NCBI GenBank assembly: GCA_964594965.1
Contig: CAZQMX010000004.1
Coordinates: 1 to 46,720, forward strand
Reading direction: 5' to 3'
DNA: 46,720 nucleotides
From: CAZQMX01 sp964594965
GTDB taxonomy: Bacteria; Patescibacteriota; Minisyncoccia; Portnoybacterales; UBA2143
The first letter of the stretch is position 1; each line of letters begins with the position of its first letter. The notes below the pieces were generated by a model, which worked only from the letters and a program-made list of their open reading frames with translations, was not told the origin of the DNA and did no database searches. Positions 35,531 through 42,880 of this stretch are shown one piece after another. Made by a program: the position numbers and the translations under genes.

Positions 35531-37021
35531 CTATTCTACCCCCTTCAAAAGTTCTGTCAAGATATCCCGGGCAATTTCCGGATTAGCCTGGCCCTTGCTT
35601 TTAGCCATAACCTTACCAACCAAAAACTGAAGAGCGTTTTCTTTCCCTTTTCTAAAATCCTCAACTGATTTTTTATTCTCTTTAATAACCTCCTTGGCTA
35701 TCTTCCCTATTTCTCCTTCATTACTGACCTGTTTTAATCCCTTTGATTCAACAATGTGGGATGGATCAGCTCCAGTCTGACACATTTCTTTCAGGGTTGT
35801 CTGGGCAGCAGAACTGGAAATTTCTTTTCTTTCAATCATGGAAATGAATTCAGCAAAATTTTCCGGACTAATATGACAATTTTCAATTCTGGTTTTGCTT
35901 TCTGAAAGAAGTTTCTGAAGTTCAGTCAAAAGATAATTGGCTGTTAATTTTATTAATCTGTCCTTATCCTCAATTCCCTTTATCTTCAACCAGGTTTCTA
36001 ATTCAGAAACAACCTGTTCGAAATAGTCGGCCAGTTTTTTGTTTGAAATTAAAACCTGAATATCTTTTTCCGGCAGTTTGTATTGTTCTAAAAACCTATT
36101 TCTTTTCTGATCAGGCATTTCTGGAATTCCTTTTGAAATTTGATTATTCATTTTAGCCAAATCAGTCAAAGGCGGTAAATCTGGTTCGGGGAAATACCGG
36201 TAATCCTGGGATTCTTCCTTTATTCTCTGAGAAAATGTTTTTTGCTTGTTTTCATCCCAGCCGCGGGTTTCCTGAATAATCTTATCATTGGAATCCAAGC
36301 AATCTGCCTGTCTTTTAATTTCGTAATCAATTGCTTTTTTAACTGAACGGAAAGAATTAAGATTTTTAATTTCTACTTTTGTTCCCAATTCTTTTTTTTC
36401 TGATTTAAGAGAAATATTGACTTCGCATCGCATCTGTCCTTTTTCCATATTAGCTTCGGAAACATCGAGATAACGAAGAATTAACTGCAGTTCTTCGCAG
36501 AATTGCTTAGCTTCATCCCCTGATTTAATATCCGGCTCAGTGACTAATTCCATTAAAGGCACTCCGGCTCGGTTAAAATCAACTAATGAGTATTGGGCTT
36601 TTGATGGATGAATTAATTTACCGGTATCTTCTTCTAAATGAACCCGGGTAATTCTAATGGTTCGACTCCGCTCACCATAAATTTTCTTGCCATTTATTTC
36701 TAAAAATCCTTTGTTAGACAGGGGTAAATCATACTGGGAAATCTGATAACCCTTGGGCAGGTCGGGGTAGAAATAGTTTTTGCGGTCAAATTTGGCTGAA
36801 TCAGGAATTGAACAATTCAAAGCCAGAGCAGTTTTAATTACTGATTCAACCGCTTTCTTGTTAATGACAGGTAAACTTCCCGGCTGGGCCGTACAAATCG
36901 GGCAAATATGTGTATTGGCTTGATTAACATCCGGGTCATTGAGACAATCGCAGAACATTTTGCTTTCCGTCTTCAGTTCTGCGTGGATTTCCAGGCCAAT
37001 AACTGGTTGGTATTTAGGCAT
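35531..37021 (-). CDS. gatB: Asp-tRNA(Asn)/Glu-tRNA(Gln) amidotransferase subunit B
   Basis: GatB belongs to the GatCAB complex that converts Glu-tRNA(Gln) and Asp-tRNA(Asn) into the amidated forms; GatB holds the kinase site and the tRNA-binding tail. The 496-residue protein starts MPKYQPVIGLEIHAELKTES and has the zinc-site ICPICTAQPGSLPVIN region, KNYFYPDLPKGYQISQYD, RTIRITRVHLEEDTGKL and the C-terminal YqeY-like domain. Length is normal. gatA and gatC are not in the window. The presence of tRNA-Gln(CTG) with this pathway fits the indirect route to Gln-tRNA. Confidence 0.97.
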   Translation of the reverse strand: MPKYQPVIGLEIHAELKTESKMFCDCLNDPDVNQANTHICPICTAQPGSLPVINKKAVESVIKTALALNCSIPDSAKFDRKNYFYPDLPKGYQISQYDLPLSNKGFLEINGKKIYGERSRTIRITRVHLEEDTGKLIHPSKAQYSLVDFNRAGVPLMELVTEPDIKSGDEAKQFCEELQLILRYLDVSEANMEKGQMRCEVNISLKSEKKELGTKVEIKNLNSFRSVKKAIDYEIKRQADCLDSNDKIIQETRGWDENKQKTFSQRIKEESQDYRYFPEPDLPPLTDLAKMNNQISKGIPEMPDQKRNRFLEQYKLPEKDIQVLISNKKLADYFEQVVSELETWLKIKGIEDKDRLIKLTANYLLTELQKLLSESKTRIENCHISPENFAEFISMIERKEISSSAAQTTLKEMCQTGADPSHIVESKGLKQVSNEGEIGKIAKEVIKENKKSVEDFRKGKENALQFLVGKVMAKSKGQANPEIARDILTELLKGVE

Positions 37022-37052
37022 ATCTAATATTTTAATCTTATCTGATTTCTTT

Positions 37053-37090
37053 TAAAAAAGAAAGCCCCGCGGGCGCTAAGCCCGCAGGGG
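37053..37090 (-). terminator. Intrinsic terminator of tmk
   Basis: CCCCTGCGGGC-TTAGC-GCCCGCGGGG stem on the minus strand followed by CTTTCTTTTTT, two bases after the tmk stop codon. Confidence 0.85.
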
Positions 37091-37092
37091 TG

Positions 37093-37707
37093 TTAAATGT
37101 GATTCATTTGCTTAAGAATCGATTCAACTTCTGAAAAAACCTTCTCGGGTGACGATTCTCCGTTAATTCGAAAAAATTCACGGAATCTTTTCCAGAGCAG
37201 GTAATAATTTTTTCTAACCTTTTCTAGCTTTTCCAGTCTCTCAAAATGTTCGAATTTTCCTCCTCTTTGACCTATCCTTTCAATACAAACTTCTGCCGGA
37301 ACATCCAAAAAAAAGGTTATATCCGGGTAAAGAAAGTCTTGATTTAGAGATATGAGTTTTTCCATATCAAGATCTATTCCGCCAAAAGCAATGGTTGAGA
37401 AAAAATATCGGTCGGAGATAACAATTTTTCCGTCTTTAAGAGATGGTATCACCAGATTTTCCAAATGCTTTTTTCTGTCTTGAACAAAAAGAATCTGAAG
37501 ATCTTCGGAGCCGACAGAAATTTCCTTCTTTAGAATTCTTCTGATTTTCCTGCCAGCCTCGCTTTCAATAGTTGGTTCTTTAGTTAAAATAACTGTAAAG
37601 CCTTTTTCCTCGAGAAAAGATTTTAAAAGTTCAGCCTGAGTGCTTTGTCCTGATCCGTCCAACCCCTCAAGAACAAAGAACTTTCCTGTGTACAAATTTC
37701 TATTCAT
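37093..37707 (-). CDS. tmk: Thymidylate kinase
   Basis: Tmk phosphorylates dTMP to dTDP. The 204-residue protein has the P-loop FFVLEGLDGSGQSTQAELL, the thymidine-binding KEPT region, DRYFFSTIAFGG (DR(Y/H) motif) and a LID segment RIGQRGGKFEHFE. Length is normal. It has a strong SD (AAGGAGG), a TATAAT -10 element (37745-37740) and its own terminator. It is the last step of the thymidylate group formed with thyX and the dCMP deaminase gene immediately upstream. Confidence 0.96.
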   Translation of the reverse strand: MNRNLYTGKFFVLEGLDGSGQSTQAELLKSFLEEKGFTVILTKEPTIESEAGRKIRRILKKEISVGSEDLQILFVQDRKKHLENLVIPSLKDGKIVISDRYFFSTIAFGGIDLDMEKLISLNQDFLYPDITFFLDVPAEVCIERIGQRGGKFEHFERLEKLEKVRKNYYLLWKRFREFFRINGESSPEKVFSEVESILKQMNHI

Positions 37708-37739
37708 ATTTCCCTCCTTGTGGGTTATATGTTTCGCTC

Positions 37740-37745
37740 ATTATA
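37740..37745 (-). promoter_or_regulatory. -10 element of tmk
   Basis: Minus strand TATAAT about 33 nt before the tmk ATG. No good -35 is seen at 17 nt, so only the -10 is supported. Confidence 0.5.
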
Positions 37746-37756
37746 CATTTTTAAAC

Positions 37757-37793
37757 CAAAAAGAAAAGCCTTGATTGATTTTTACCAAGGCTT
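37757..37793 (-). terminator. Intrinsic terminator of thyX
   Basis: AAGCCTTG and CAAGGCTT form an 8-bp stem, followed on the minus strand by TTCTTTTT. Confidence 0.85.
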
Positions 37794-37818
37794 CCCTCCG
37801 TTTTTTTGTATCCCTCCC

Positions 37819-38877
37819 TTATACCAAAGGGTTGTCCCCTTTGTAGGCAGCGCTTTTGCCATCTTGGCTTACTTCGAAGTCATCGAAACATTCTGGAATT
37901 CGTTTCTGGGCTTCTCGAAGCAATTTTACTGCCACAAATCTAATTTCCGGATGAGCTGCCTTGCTTGTTCTCAGGAAGAACCAATGTCGCCATTCATTCA
38001 GATTGTATGTCTGAACAATCTGTGCCTTAATGCCAATCGGCAACCATTGTCTAGCTTCCTCCGGCCGTAAACCGTTTTTCCTTAGGGCCCGATACCATCC
38101 TTCCATAAGACTGGTAAATTGCTGAGGAGTAAAAGAATAACTGTTGCCGTCTACCGAGAAATTCACTGTTTGTCCAAAGTCAAACTTATCGTTATACGGC
38201 AAAGCAAATTTTATCTGAAACTCATCAAGGTTTACCTCTCCTTTGGAATAATCAACATAACGAGTGCTTTCCTGGGCATAAGAAGTGATTTTTTTATCCC
38301 CGCTTCTGCTCCGGACCGTTTCGTGGGTCATTCCCCGGGAAACATCATTAAACTCGACTGTCATTGCCCGGTGGACTAAATTCTCTTCTTTGTCTCTGAG
38401 ATCTTCGGTTATAAAAGCGACCAATCCGAGGCTTTTCCCGGCAAATTCTTCTATTGGAAACAAAAGCGAACTCTCCTCGATCAACGGACGACAAACCGCT
38501 CCGGTAAAAACATTTTTGGTTTTTAGCCACGCCTCGTTAAACATTCGGACATTTCCAGAAATCAGAAGGGTTTTCTTCCTCTCGGTAATACAGAAAAGGT
38601 TATTGGCTTTGTAAAGATTGTAACCAGCTTTTCCTTTGCTCATACCGGGAGCAATTGATAACTCCACCGTTCGCCAACTGTGTTCTATCATAGCAAGATG
38701 ACGATTCCTCTGAAGCATCTGGACAAATTGTTCCGGCGTTTTTTCGGTACTTTCCCTCGTCTGATAACAAGTTGTTCCAGCTGTTTTTATCAGCTGAACT
38801 AATTCATTGCCAGACAGTTTTCCTACATTATCCGATAATATCTGGAAATCTCCTTTTTTAAATAGCATTTTTGCCAT
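37819..38877 (-). CDS. thyX: FAD-dependent thymidylate synthase ThyX (variant motif)
   Basis: ThyX makes dTMP from dUMP using methylene-tetrahydrofolate and reduced FAD. The 352-residue protein is longer than the common 220-250-residue enzymes. The signature region is HETVRSRSGDKKITSYAQES followed by TRYVDY: the canonical RHR is RSR here, and about five residues (GDKKI) appear inserted before the TSYxQESTRY segment. A C-terminal NEWRHWFFLRTSKAAHPEIR matches ThyX. The SD is perfect (AAGGAGGTGA, 7 nt before the ATG). The dCMP deaminase gene is 13 nt upstream. Confidence 0.92.
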   Translation of the reverse strand: MAKMLFKKGDFQILSDNVGKLSGNELVQLIKTAGTTCYQTRESTEKTPEQFVQMLQRNRHLAMIEHSWRTVELSIAPGMSKGKAGYNLYKANNLFCITERKKTLLISGNVRMFNEAWLKTKNVFTGAVCRPLIEESSLLFPIEEFAGKSLGLVAFITEDLRDKEENLVHRAMTVEFNDVSRGMTHETVRSRSGDKKITSYAQESTRYVDYSKGEVNLDEFQIKFALPYNDKFDFGQTVNFSVDGNSYSFTPQQFTSLMEGWYRALRKNGLRPEEARQWLPIGIKAQIVQTYNLNEWRHWFFLRTSKAAHPEIRFVAVKLLREAQKRIPECFDDFEVSQDGKSAAYKGDNPLV

Positions 38878-38890
38878 CTTGTCACCTCCT

Positions 38891-39361
38891 TTACTTCCAT
38901 TCTATTTTTTTATTCTCGTCGTTCCAGAGACCAAGCTTTACTTTAGCCCCCCGGAACATCTCTTCTGTCAATTCGTCCGCATAAAATGATTCGAATATGA
39001 CTTGAGTTATACCGGCATTAATAACCATCTTGGCGCAAATACTACAAGGAAAAGTCGTGCAGTACAAAACGCTGCCTTTAATAGAAATACCATGAAATGC
39101 TGCTTGGATAATAGCATTCTGCTCGGCATGAACCCCGCGGCACAATTCATGTCTCTGGCCACTGGCAACATTCATTGTTTCTCTCAAACAACCGGTTTCT
39201 CGGCAATGAGCGAGATTGCTCGGAGCGCCATTGTAGCCAGTCGTTAAAATGCGTTTATCCTTGACCAATACAGCGCCGACCGCCCTTCTCAAACAAGTAG
39301 TCCTTTTTGCTACTATGTCAGTAATTTTCATAAAATATTCTTCCCAACCAGGCCTGACCAC
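38891..39361 (-). CDS. dCMP deaminase
   Basis: Zinc-dependent deaminase converting dCMP to dUMP, the ThyX substrate. It has the ligands HAE in CRGVHAEQNAIIQAA and PCSIC in TTFPCSICAKMVI, and the typical GYNGAPSNLAHC substrate loop. The start chosen is GTG 39361 because GGGGGTGAT lies 5-7 nt upstream; an ATG ten codons later is the alternative. Length 156 is normal. It is transcribed with thyX, so dCMP deaminase, ThyX and Tmk form a continuous dTMP route. It directly follows rplK, in the place where rplA usually lies. Confidence 0.93.
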   Translation of the reverse strand: MVRPGWEEYFMKITDIVAKRTTCLRRAVGAVLVKDKRILTTGYNGAPSNLAHCRETGCLRETMNVASGQRHELCRGVHAEQNAIIQAAFHGISIKGSVLYCTTFPCSICAKMVINAGITQVIFESFYADELTEEMFRGAKVKLGLWNDENKKIEWK

Positions 39362-39445
39362 AATATCACCCCCTTTTTTATAAACTCAAAAGGACAGATG
39401 TCTCTGCCCTCCTCATCTCTGAATATATTTTGTTAAAGTCCTATC

Positions 39446-39868
39446 CTATTTAACCTCAATGCCCATACTTCGAGCAGTCCCTTCAACAATCTTTTCGGCC
39501 TGCTCTAAATCATAGGCATTAAGGTCAACCATTTTCTTCTCGGCAATTTCTTTAATTTGTTCTTTGGTTACTTTTCCAACTTTAGTTTTAAGCGGATCAC
39601 CGGATCCTTTTTGTAATCCAGCCGCTTTTTTTAACAAATCAGAAGCTGGCGGAGTCTTGCATTTAAAATCAAAAGTCCGGTCTTCGTAAACCGTAATTTC
39701 AACAGGAATAATATCGCCCTGTTTGTCTTTGGTCGCTTCATTAAAACGGGTGCAAAACTCCTGGATATTCAATCCGTGCTGGCCCAAGGCCGGTCCAATT
39801 GGCGGAGCCGGATTAGCCTGTCCAGCCTGAATCTGGAGTTTAATAATTGTTTTAACTGGTTTTGCCAT
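39446..39868 (-). CDS. rplK: 50S ribosomal protein L11
   Basis: L11 forms the GTPase-associated centre of the 50S subunit with 23S rRNA and L10. From ATG 39868 the protein has 140 residues starting MAKPVKTIIKLQIQAGQANP, with the PPIGPALGQHGLNIQEFC signature and the C-terminal rRNA-binding domain ending EGTARSMGIEVK. The upstream TTG/ATG extension is translated REP-like sequence and is rejected. nusG and secE precede it in the classic order. The usual next gene, rplA, is not found. Confidence 0.97.
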   Translation of the reverse strand: MAKPVKTIIKLQIQAGQANPAPPIGPALGQHGLNIQEFCTRFNEATKDKQGDIIPVEITVYEDRTFDFKCKTPPASDLLKKAAGLQKGSGDPLKTKVGKVTKEQIKEIAEKKMVDLNAYDLEQAEKIVEGTARSMGIEVK

Positions 39869-39877
39869 AAATATAGT

Positions 39878-39944
39878 GTCATTCTGAAAGAGCAAAGCGA
39901 CTGAAGAATCTTTATATCAGATTCTTCGCTTCGCTCAGAATGAC
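39878..39944. repeat. REP-like palindrome between nusG and rplK (family F copy 3)
   Basis: GTCATTCTGAAAGAGCAAAG ... CTTCGCTTCGCTCAGAATGAC forms an almost perfect inverted repeat around GAAGAATC-TTTATATCA-GATTCTTC. It fills the whole gap up to the base before the nusG stop codon. Confidence 0.85.
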
Positions 39945-40487
39945 TTACAACTTCTTAACCTGTAGAAAATCCAGTTCAACTGGGGTTTCTCTTCCAAACA
40001 TTGAAACCAGGACTTTAACTTTTCCTCTTTTCTCGTCAATTTCAGAGATTTTACCGTCAAAATCCTTAAAAGGTCCGTCAACAATCTTAACATTGTCACC
40101 AACAATAACATCAATCTTGAATTTAGGCTCTTCAACACCCATCCTTTTCTGAAGAGATTTAATTTCATCCAGAGAAATTGGAGTTGGAACAGTTCCGGCG
40201 CCGATAAAACCGGTTACCCTCGGAGTATTTCGGACAACATACCAGGAATCATCTGTCACAACCATTTCAACCAAAACATAGCCCGGATAGACCTTTTCTT
40301 CAATTATCTGGCGCTTACCGTTCTTAATTTTAATCTTCTTCTCGGTCGGGACTAAAACATTAAAAATCTTATCCTCCATATTCATTGATTCAATCCGTTG
40401 CTTTAGATTTCTAGCAACGGCTTCTTCGTATCCGGAATAGGTATGGAGAACATACCAGTTTTTTCCTTGTTCGACTTGCTTAGGCAT
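39945..40487 (-). CDS. nusG: Transcription termination/antitermination protein NusG
   Basis: NusG binds RNA polymerase and links it to Rho or the ribosome. The 180-residue protein has the NGN domain (NWYVLHTYSGYEEAVARNLK, EEKVYPGYVLVEMVV, VRNTPRVTGFIGAG) and a C-terminal KOW domain (GDNVKIVDGPFKDFDGKISE). Length is normal. It follows secE with a small CCCGCA/TGCGGG hairpin in the gap. Confidence 0.97.
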   Translation of the reverse strand: MPKQVEQGKNWYVLHTYSGYEEAVARNLKQRIESMNMEDKIFNVLVPTEKKIKIKNGKRQIIEEKVYPGYVLVEMVVTDDSWYVVRNTPRVTGFIGAGTVPTPISLDEIKSLQKRMGVEEPKFKIDVIVGDNVKIVDGPFKDFDGKISEIDEKRGKVKVLVSMFGRETPVELDFLQVKKL

Positions 40488-40525
40488 GACTATTTTATCA
40501 AAATTTTAATTTTGTTATAAAATTG

Positions 40526-40548
40526 TCATCCCGCAGGATTGCGGGATA
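40526..40548. repeat. Small CCCGCA/TGCGGG palindrome between secE and nusG
   Basis: CATCCCGCA-GGAT-TGCGGGATAAC. An almost identical word (CATCCCGTATTATTGCGGGA) is inside RNase P RNA at about 24568-24589, and related hairpins occur at 421-449 and 29230-29248. Confidence 0.6.
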
Positions 40549-40553
40549 ACAAC

Positions 40554-40754
40554 CTAGATTATAAACCTATTAAGCAAAAATGAAAATAGAAAATCAAGAC
40601 CGCCCAGAAAAGCAGCGACGGCCATGCTCAAGCCAATAACAATTAAGGTGTGTTTAATTGTTTCCTGGCGGGTTGGCCAAGTCACCCGCTTTAATTCTAA
40701 GCGGACTTCCTTTAAAAATCCTATTCCTTTTTGTGGTAATTGACTGATATTCAT
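40554..40754 (-). CDS. secE: Preprotein translocase subunit SecE
   Basis: SecE clamps SecY in the Sec translocon. The 66-residue protein has the family motif GFLKEVRLELKRVTWPTRQE before a single C-terminal TM helix (about 35-62). This is the short, single-TM type common outside Proteobacteria. It precedes nusG and rplK in the conserved order. No SD is present. Confidence 0.95.
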   Translation of the reverse strand: MNISQLPQKGIGFLKEVRLELKRVTWPTRQETIKHTLIVIGLSMAVAAFLGGLDFLFSFLLNRFII

Positions 40755-40842
40755 CTATTTAAAAACCCCTTCAGGGGCGTTTCCCTTATCTTATTTCTTT
40801 TAATCCAAAATGTCAATAAACGTAATCAAAAAGCGAAATGAG

Positions 40843-40924
40843 AACTTTTCTTAAAATAGGGAGGGGGCGTGGCCGTCCCGCCTGCAATGCGGGCGGGATG
40901 GAGGGGGAAATTTTAAGAAAAGTT
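40843..40924. repeat. Long hairpin element, family C copy 3
   Basis: Arms AACTTTTCTTAAAAT and ATTTTAAGAAAAGTT enclose AGGGAGGGGGCGTGGCC, the inner hairpin GTCCCGCCTGC-AAT-GCGGGCGGGAT and GGAGGGGGAA. It fills the gap between gyrB and secE. Confidence 0.88.
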
Positions 40925-40948
40925 ACTTATGAGCTTTGCCTGTTCGAG

Positions 40949-42880
40949 TTAAATATCCAAATTCTTAACTTTTTTGGCATGAGTCTGGATAAATTTCTTT
41001 CTCGGAGCAACTTCATCCCCCATTAGGATATCAAAGATCTTATCGGCTTCTTTAGCGTCTTCAACCGTGACCTGTCTCATGGTCCGATTGGCCGGATTCA
41101 TGGTTGTTTCCCATAATTCCAAAGCATTCATTTCCCCTAATCCCTTGTATCTTTGAATATCAATTCCTTCCTTGCCCAAAGAGCCAATAATTTCTTTTTT
41201 ATCTGATTCAACATAGCCGTATTCAATTTGTTTTCCTTTCTTCATTTTGTAAAGAGGCGGCTGGGCAATGTAGAGATAGCCACTTTCAATTATCTGGGGG
41301 AAATAGCGGAAGAAAAGAGTTAAAAGCAGGGTTCTAATATGGGAACCGTCAACATCAGCATCAGTCATAATGATAATCCGGTGATATCTTAATTTATCAA
41401 TATCAAATTCTTCGGCAATAGCAGCGCCTAAAGCAATAACTAAAGTTTTAATCTCATTTGAAGCCAGGGCTCTGTCTAACCGGGCTTTTTCAACGTTCAA
41501 TATTTTCCCCCTTAAAGGAAGAATGGCCTGGAAATATCGATCCCTCCCCTGTTTGCTCGAACCGCCGGCTGAATCTCCTTCGACCAAATAGAGTTCTGAT
41601 TCTTCTGGTTTTCGGCTGGTGCAGTCAGCTAGTTTGCCCGGCAGAGCAAATCCGCCCAAGGCGCCTTTTCTAATGACCGTTTCTCTGGCAGCCTTGGCAG
41701 CCTGACGGGCTTTGGCAGCCAAAATGCCTTTTTCGATGACTGCCCGGGCATCAGTTGGGTTTTTTTCCAGGTATTCTTCCAGTCCGCCGGAAACAACCGC
41801 TTCAACCGCCGTCCTAGCCTCTGGATTTCCCAGACGAGCTTTAGTCTGTCCTTCAAATTGAGGTTCTTTTAATTTAATACTAACAACAGCAGTCAGGCCC
41901 TCTCTGACATCATCCCCGCTCAACTTGCTATTATCCTTACCATTTGCTCCTTTTAGAAGACTGTTCTTTTTGGCGTAGTCATTTAATGTTCTGGTCAAAG
42001 CGGTTCGAAAACCGGTAATATGCATTCCTCCCTCGCCAGTGTGGATGCTATTGGCAAATCCTTCTTCATATCCCTGAATATCATTAGTGTATTGAAAAGC
42101 AGCTTCAACCAGCATGTCCTGATGTTCTTTTGAGATGTAAAAGATGTTATCATGCTTGATTTCTTCGTCTCTGTTCAAATATTTGACATAGGAAACAATG
42201 CCGCCTTCGAAATAGAAGGAATAGGTTTTTGGTTTTTTCTCATTCCTTTCATCTTTAACTTCAATTCTGACTCCCTGGGTTAAATATGCCTGCTGGCGCA
42301 AATGTTTTAAAATCTTTTTCCATTTGAATTCAATTTTCTTGAAAACCTCGGGGTCGGGTTCAAAGGTAACGGTTGTTCCGGTTGCCTGGCATTTACCCTG
42401 TTTTTTAACAGCGCTTTTGGCTTTTCCTTTGGAATATTCCTGGACATATGTTCCGCCATCGCGACAAACTTCAACCTTAGCCCATTTAGATAAAGCGTTA
42501 ACAACCGAAACGCCAACTCCATGGAGCCCACCGGCAATCTTGTAGGACTGGCCGCCGAATTTACCCCCGGCATGAAGGGTGGTCATGACTGTTTCCATGG
42601 CTGACTTTTTTGTCTGAGGATGCTTGTCAACTGGAATTCCTCTTCCATTATCAATGACTCTGACTTTGTTGTCAGGCAAAAGAGTAATTTCTATCTTATC
42701 AGCAAAACCGGCGCTGACTTCATCCAAGCTGTTATCAATAACTTCCCAGATTAAATGATGAAGACCATCTGTCCCGGTTGAGCCAATATACATACCGGGT
42801 CGGCGGCGAACCGGATCGAGTCCTTCAAGGACATAAATATCCTTGGCTTCGTATGAATTGTCGTTTTTAGCTTTTGGCAT
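40949..42880 (-). CDS. gyrB: DNA gyrase subunit B
   Basis: GyrB is the ATPase subunit of DNA gyrase, which introduces negative supercoils. From ATG 42880 the protein has 643 residues (MPKAKNDNSYEAKDIYVLEG). The GHKL ATPase shows EVIDNSLDE, VIDNGRGIPV and GGLHGVGVSVVNALS. The Toprim domain shows LVEGDSAGG and IIMTDADVDGSHIRTLLLT, and QRYKGLGEMN is near the end. Length is normal. Its start overlaps the pheT stop by 14 nt, so the two are co-translated. gyrA is not in the window. Confidence 0.97.
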   Translation of the reverse strand: MPKAKNDNSYEAKDIYVLEGLDPVRRRPGMYIGSTGTDGLHHLIWEVIDNSLDEVSAGFADKIEITLLPDNKVRVIDNGRGIPVDKHPQTKKSAMETVMTTLHAGGKFGGQSYKIAGGLHGVGVSVVNALSKWAKVEVCRDGGTYVQEYSKGKAKSAVKKQGKCQATGTTVTFEPDPEVFKKIEFKWKKILKHLRQQAYLTQGVRIEVKDERNEKKPKTYSFYFEGGIVSYVKYLNRDEEIKHDNIFYISKEHQDMLVEAAFQYTNDIQGYEEGFANSIHTGEGGMHITGFRTALTRTLNDYAKKNSLLKGANGKDNSKLSGDDVREGLTAVVSIKLKEPQFEGQTKARLGNPEARTAVEAVVSGGLEEYLEKNPTDARAVIEKGILAAKARQAAKAARETVIRKGALGGFALPGKLADCTSRKPEESELYLVEGDSAGGSSKQGRDRYFQAILPLRGKILNVEKARLDRALASNEIKTLVIALGAAIAEEFDIDKLRYHRIIIMTDADVDGSHIRTLLLTLFFRYFPQIIESGYLYIAQPPLYKMKKGKQIEYGYVESDKKEIIGSLGKEGIDIQRYKGLGEMNALELWETTMNPANRTMRQVTVEDAKEADKIFDILMGDEVAPRKKFIQTHAKKVKNLDI

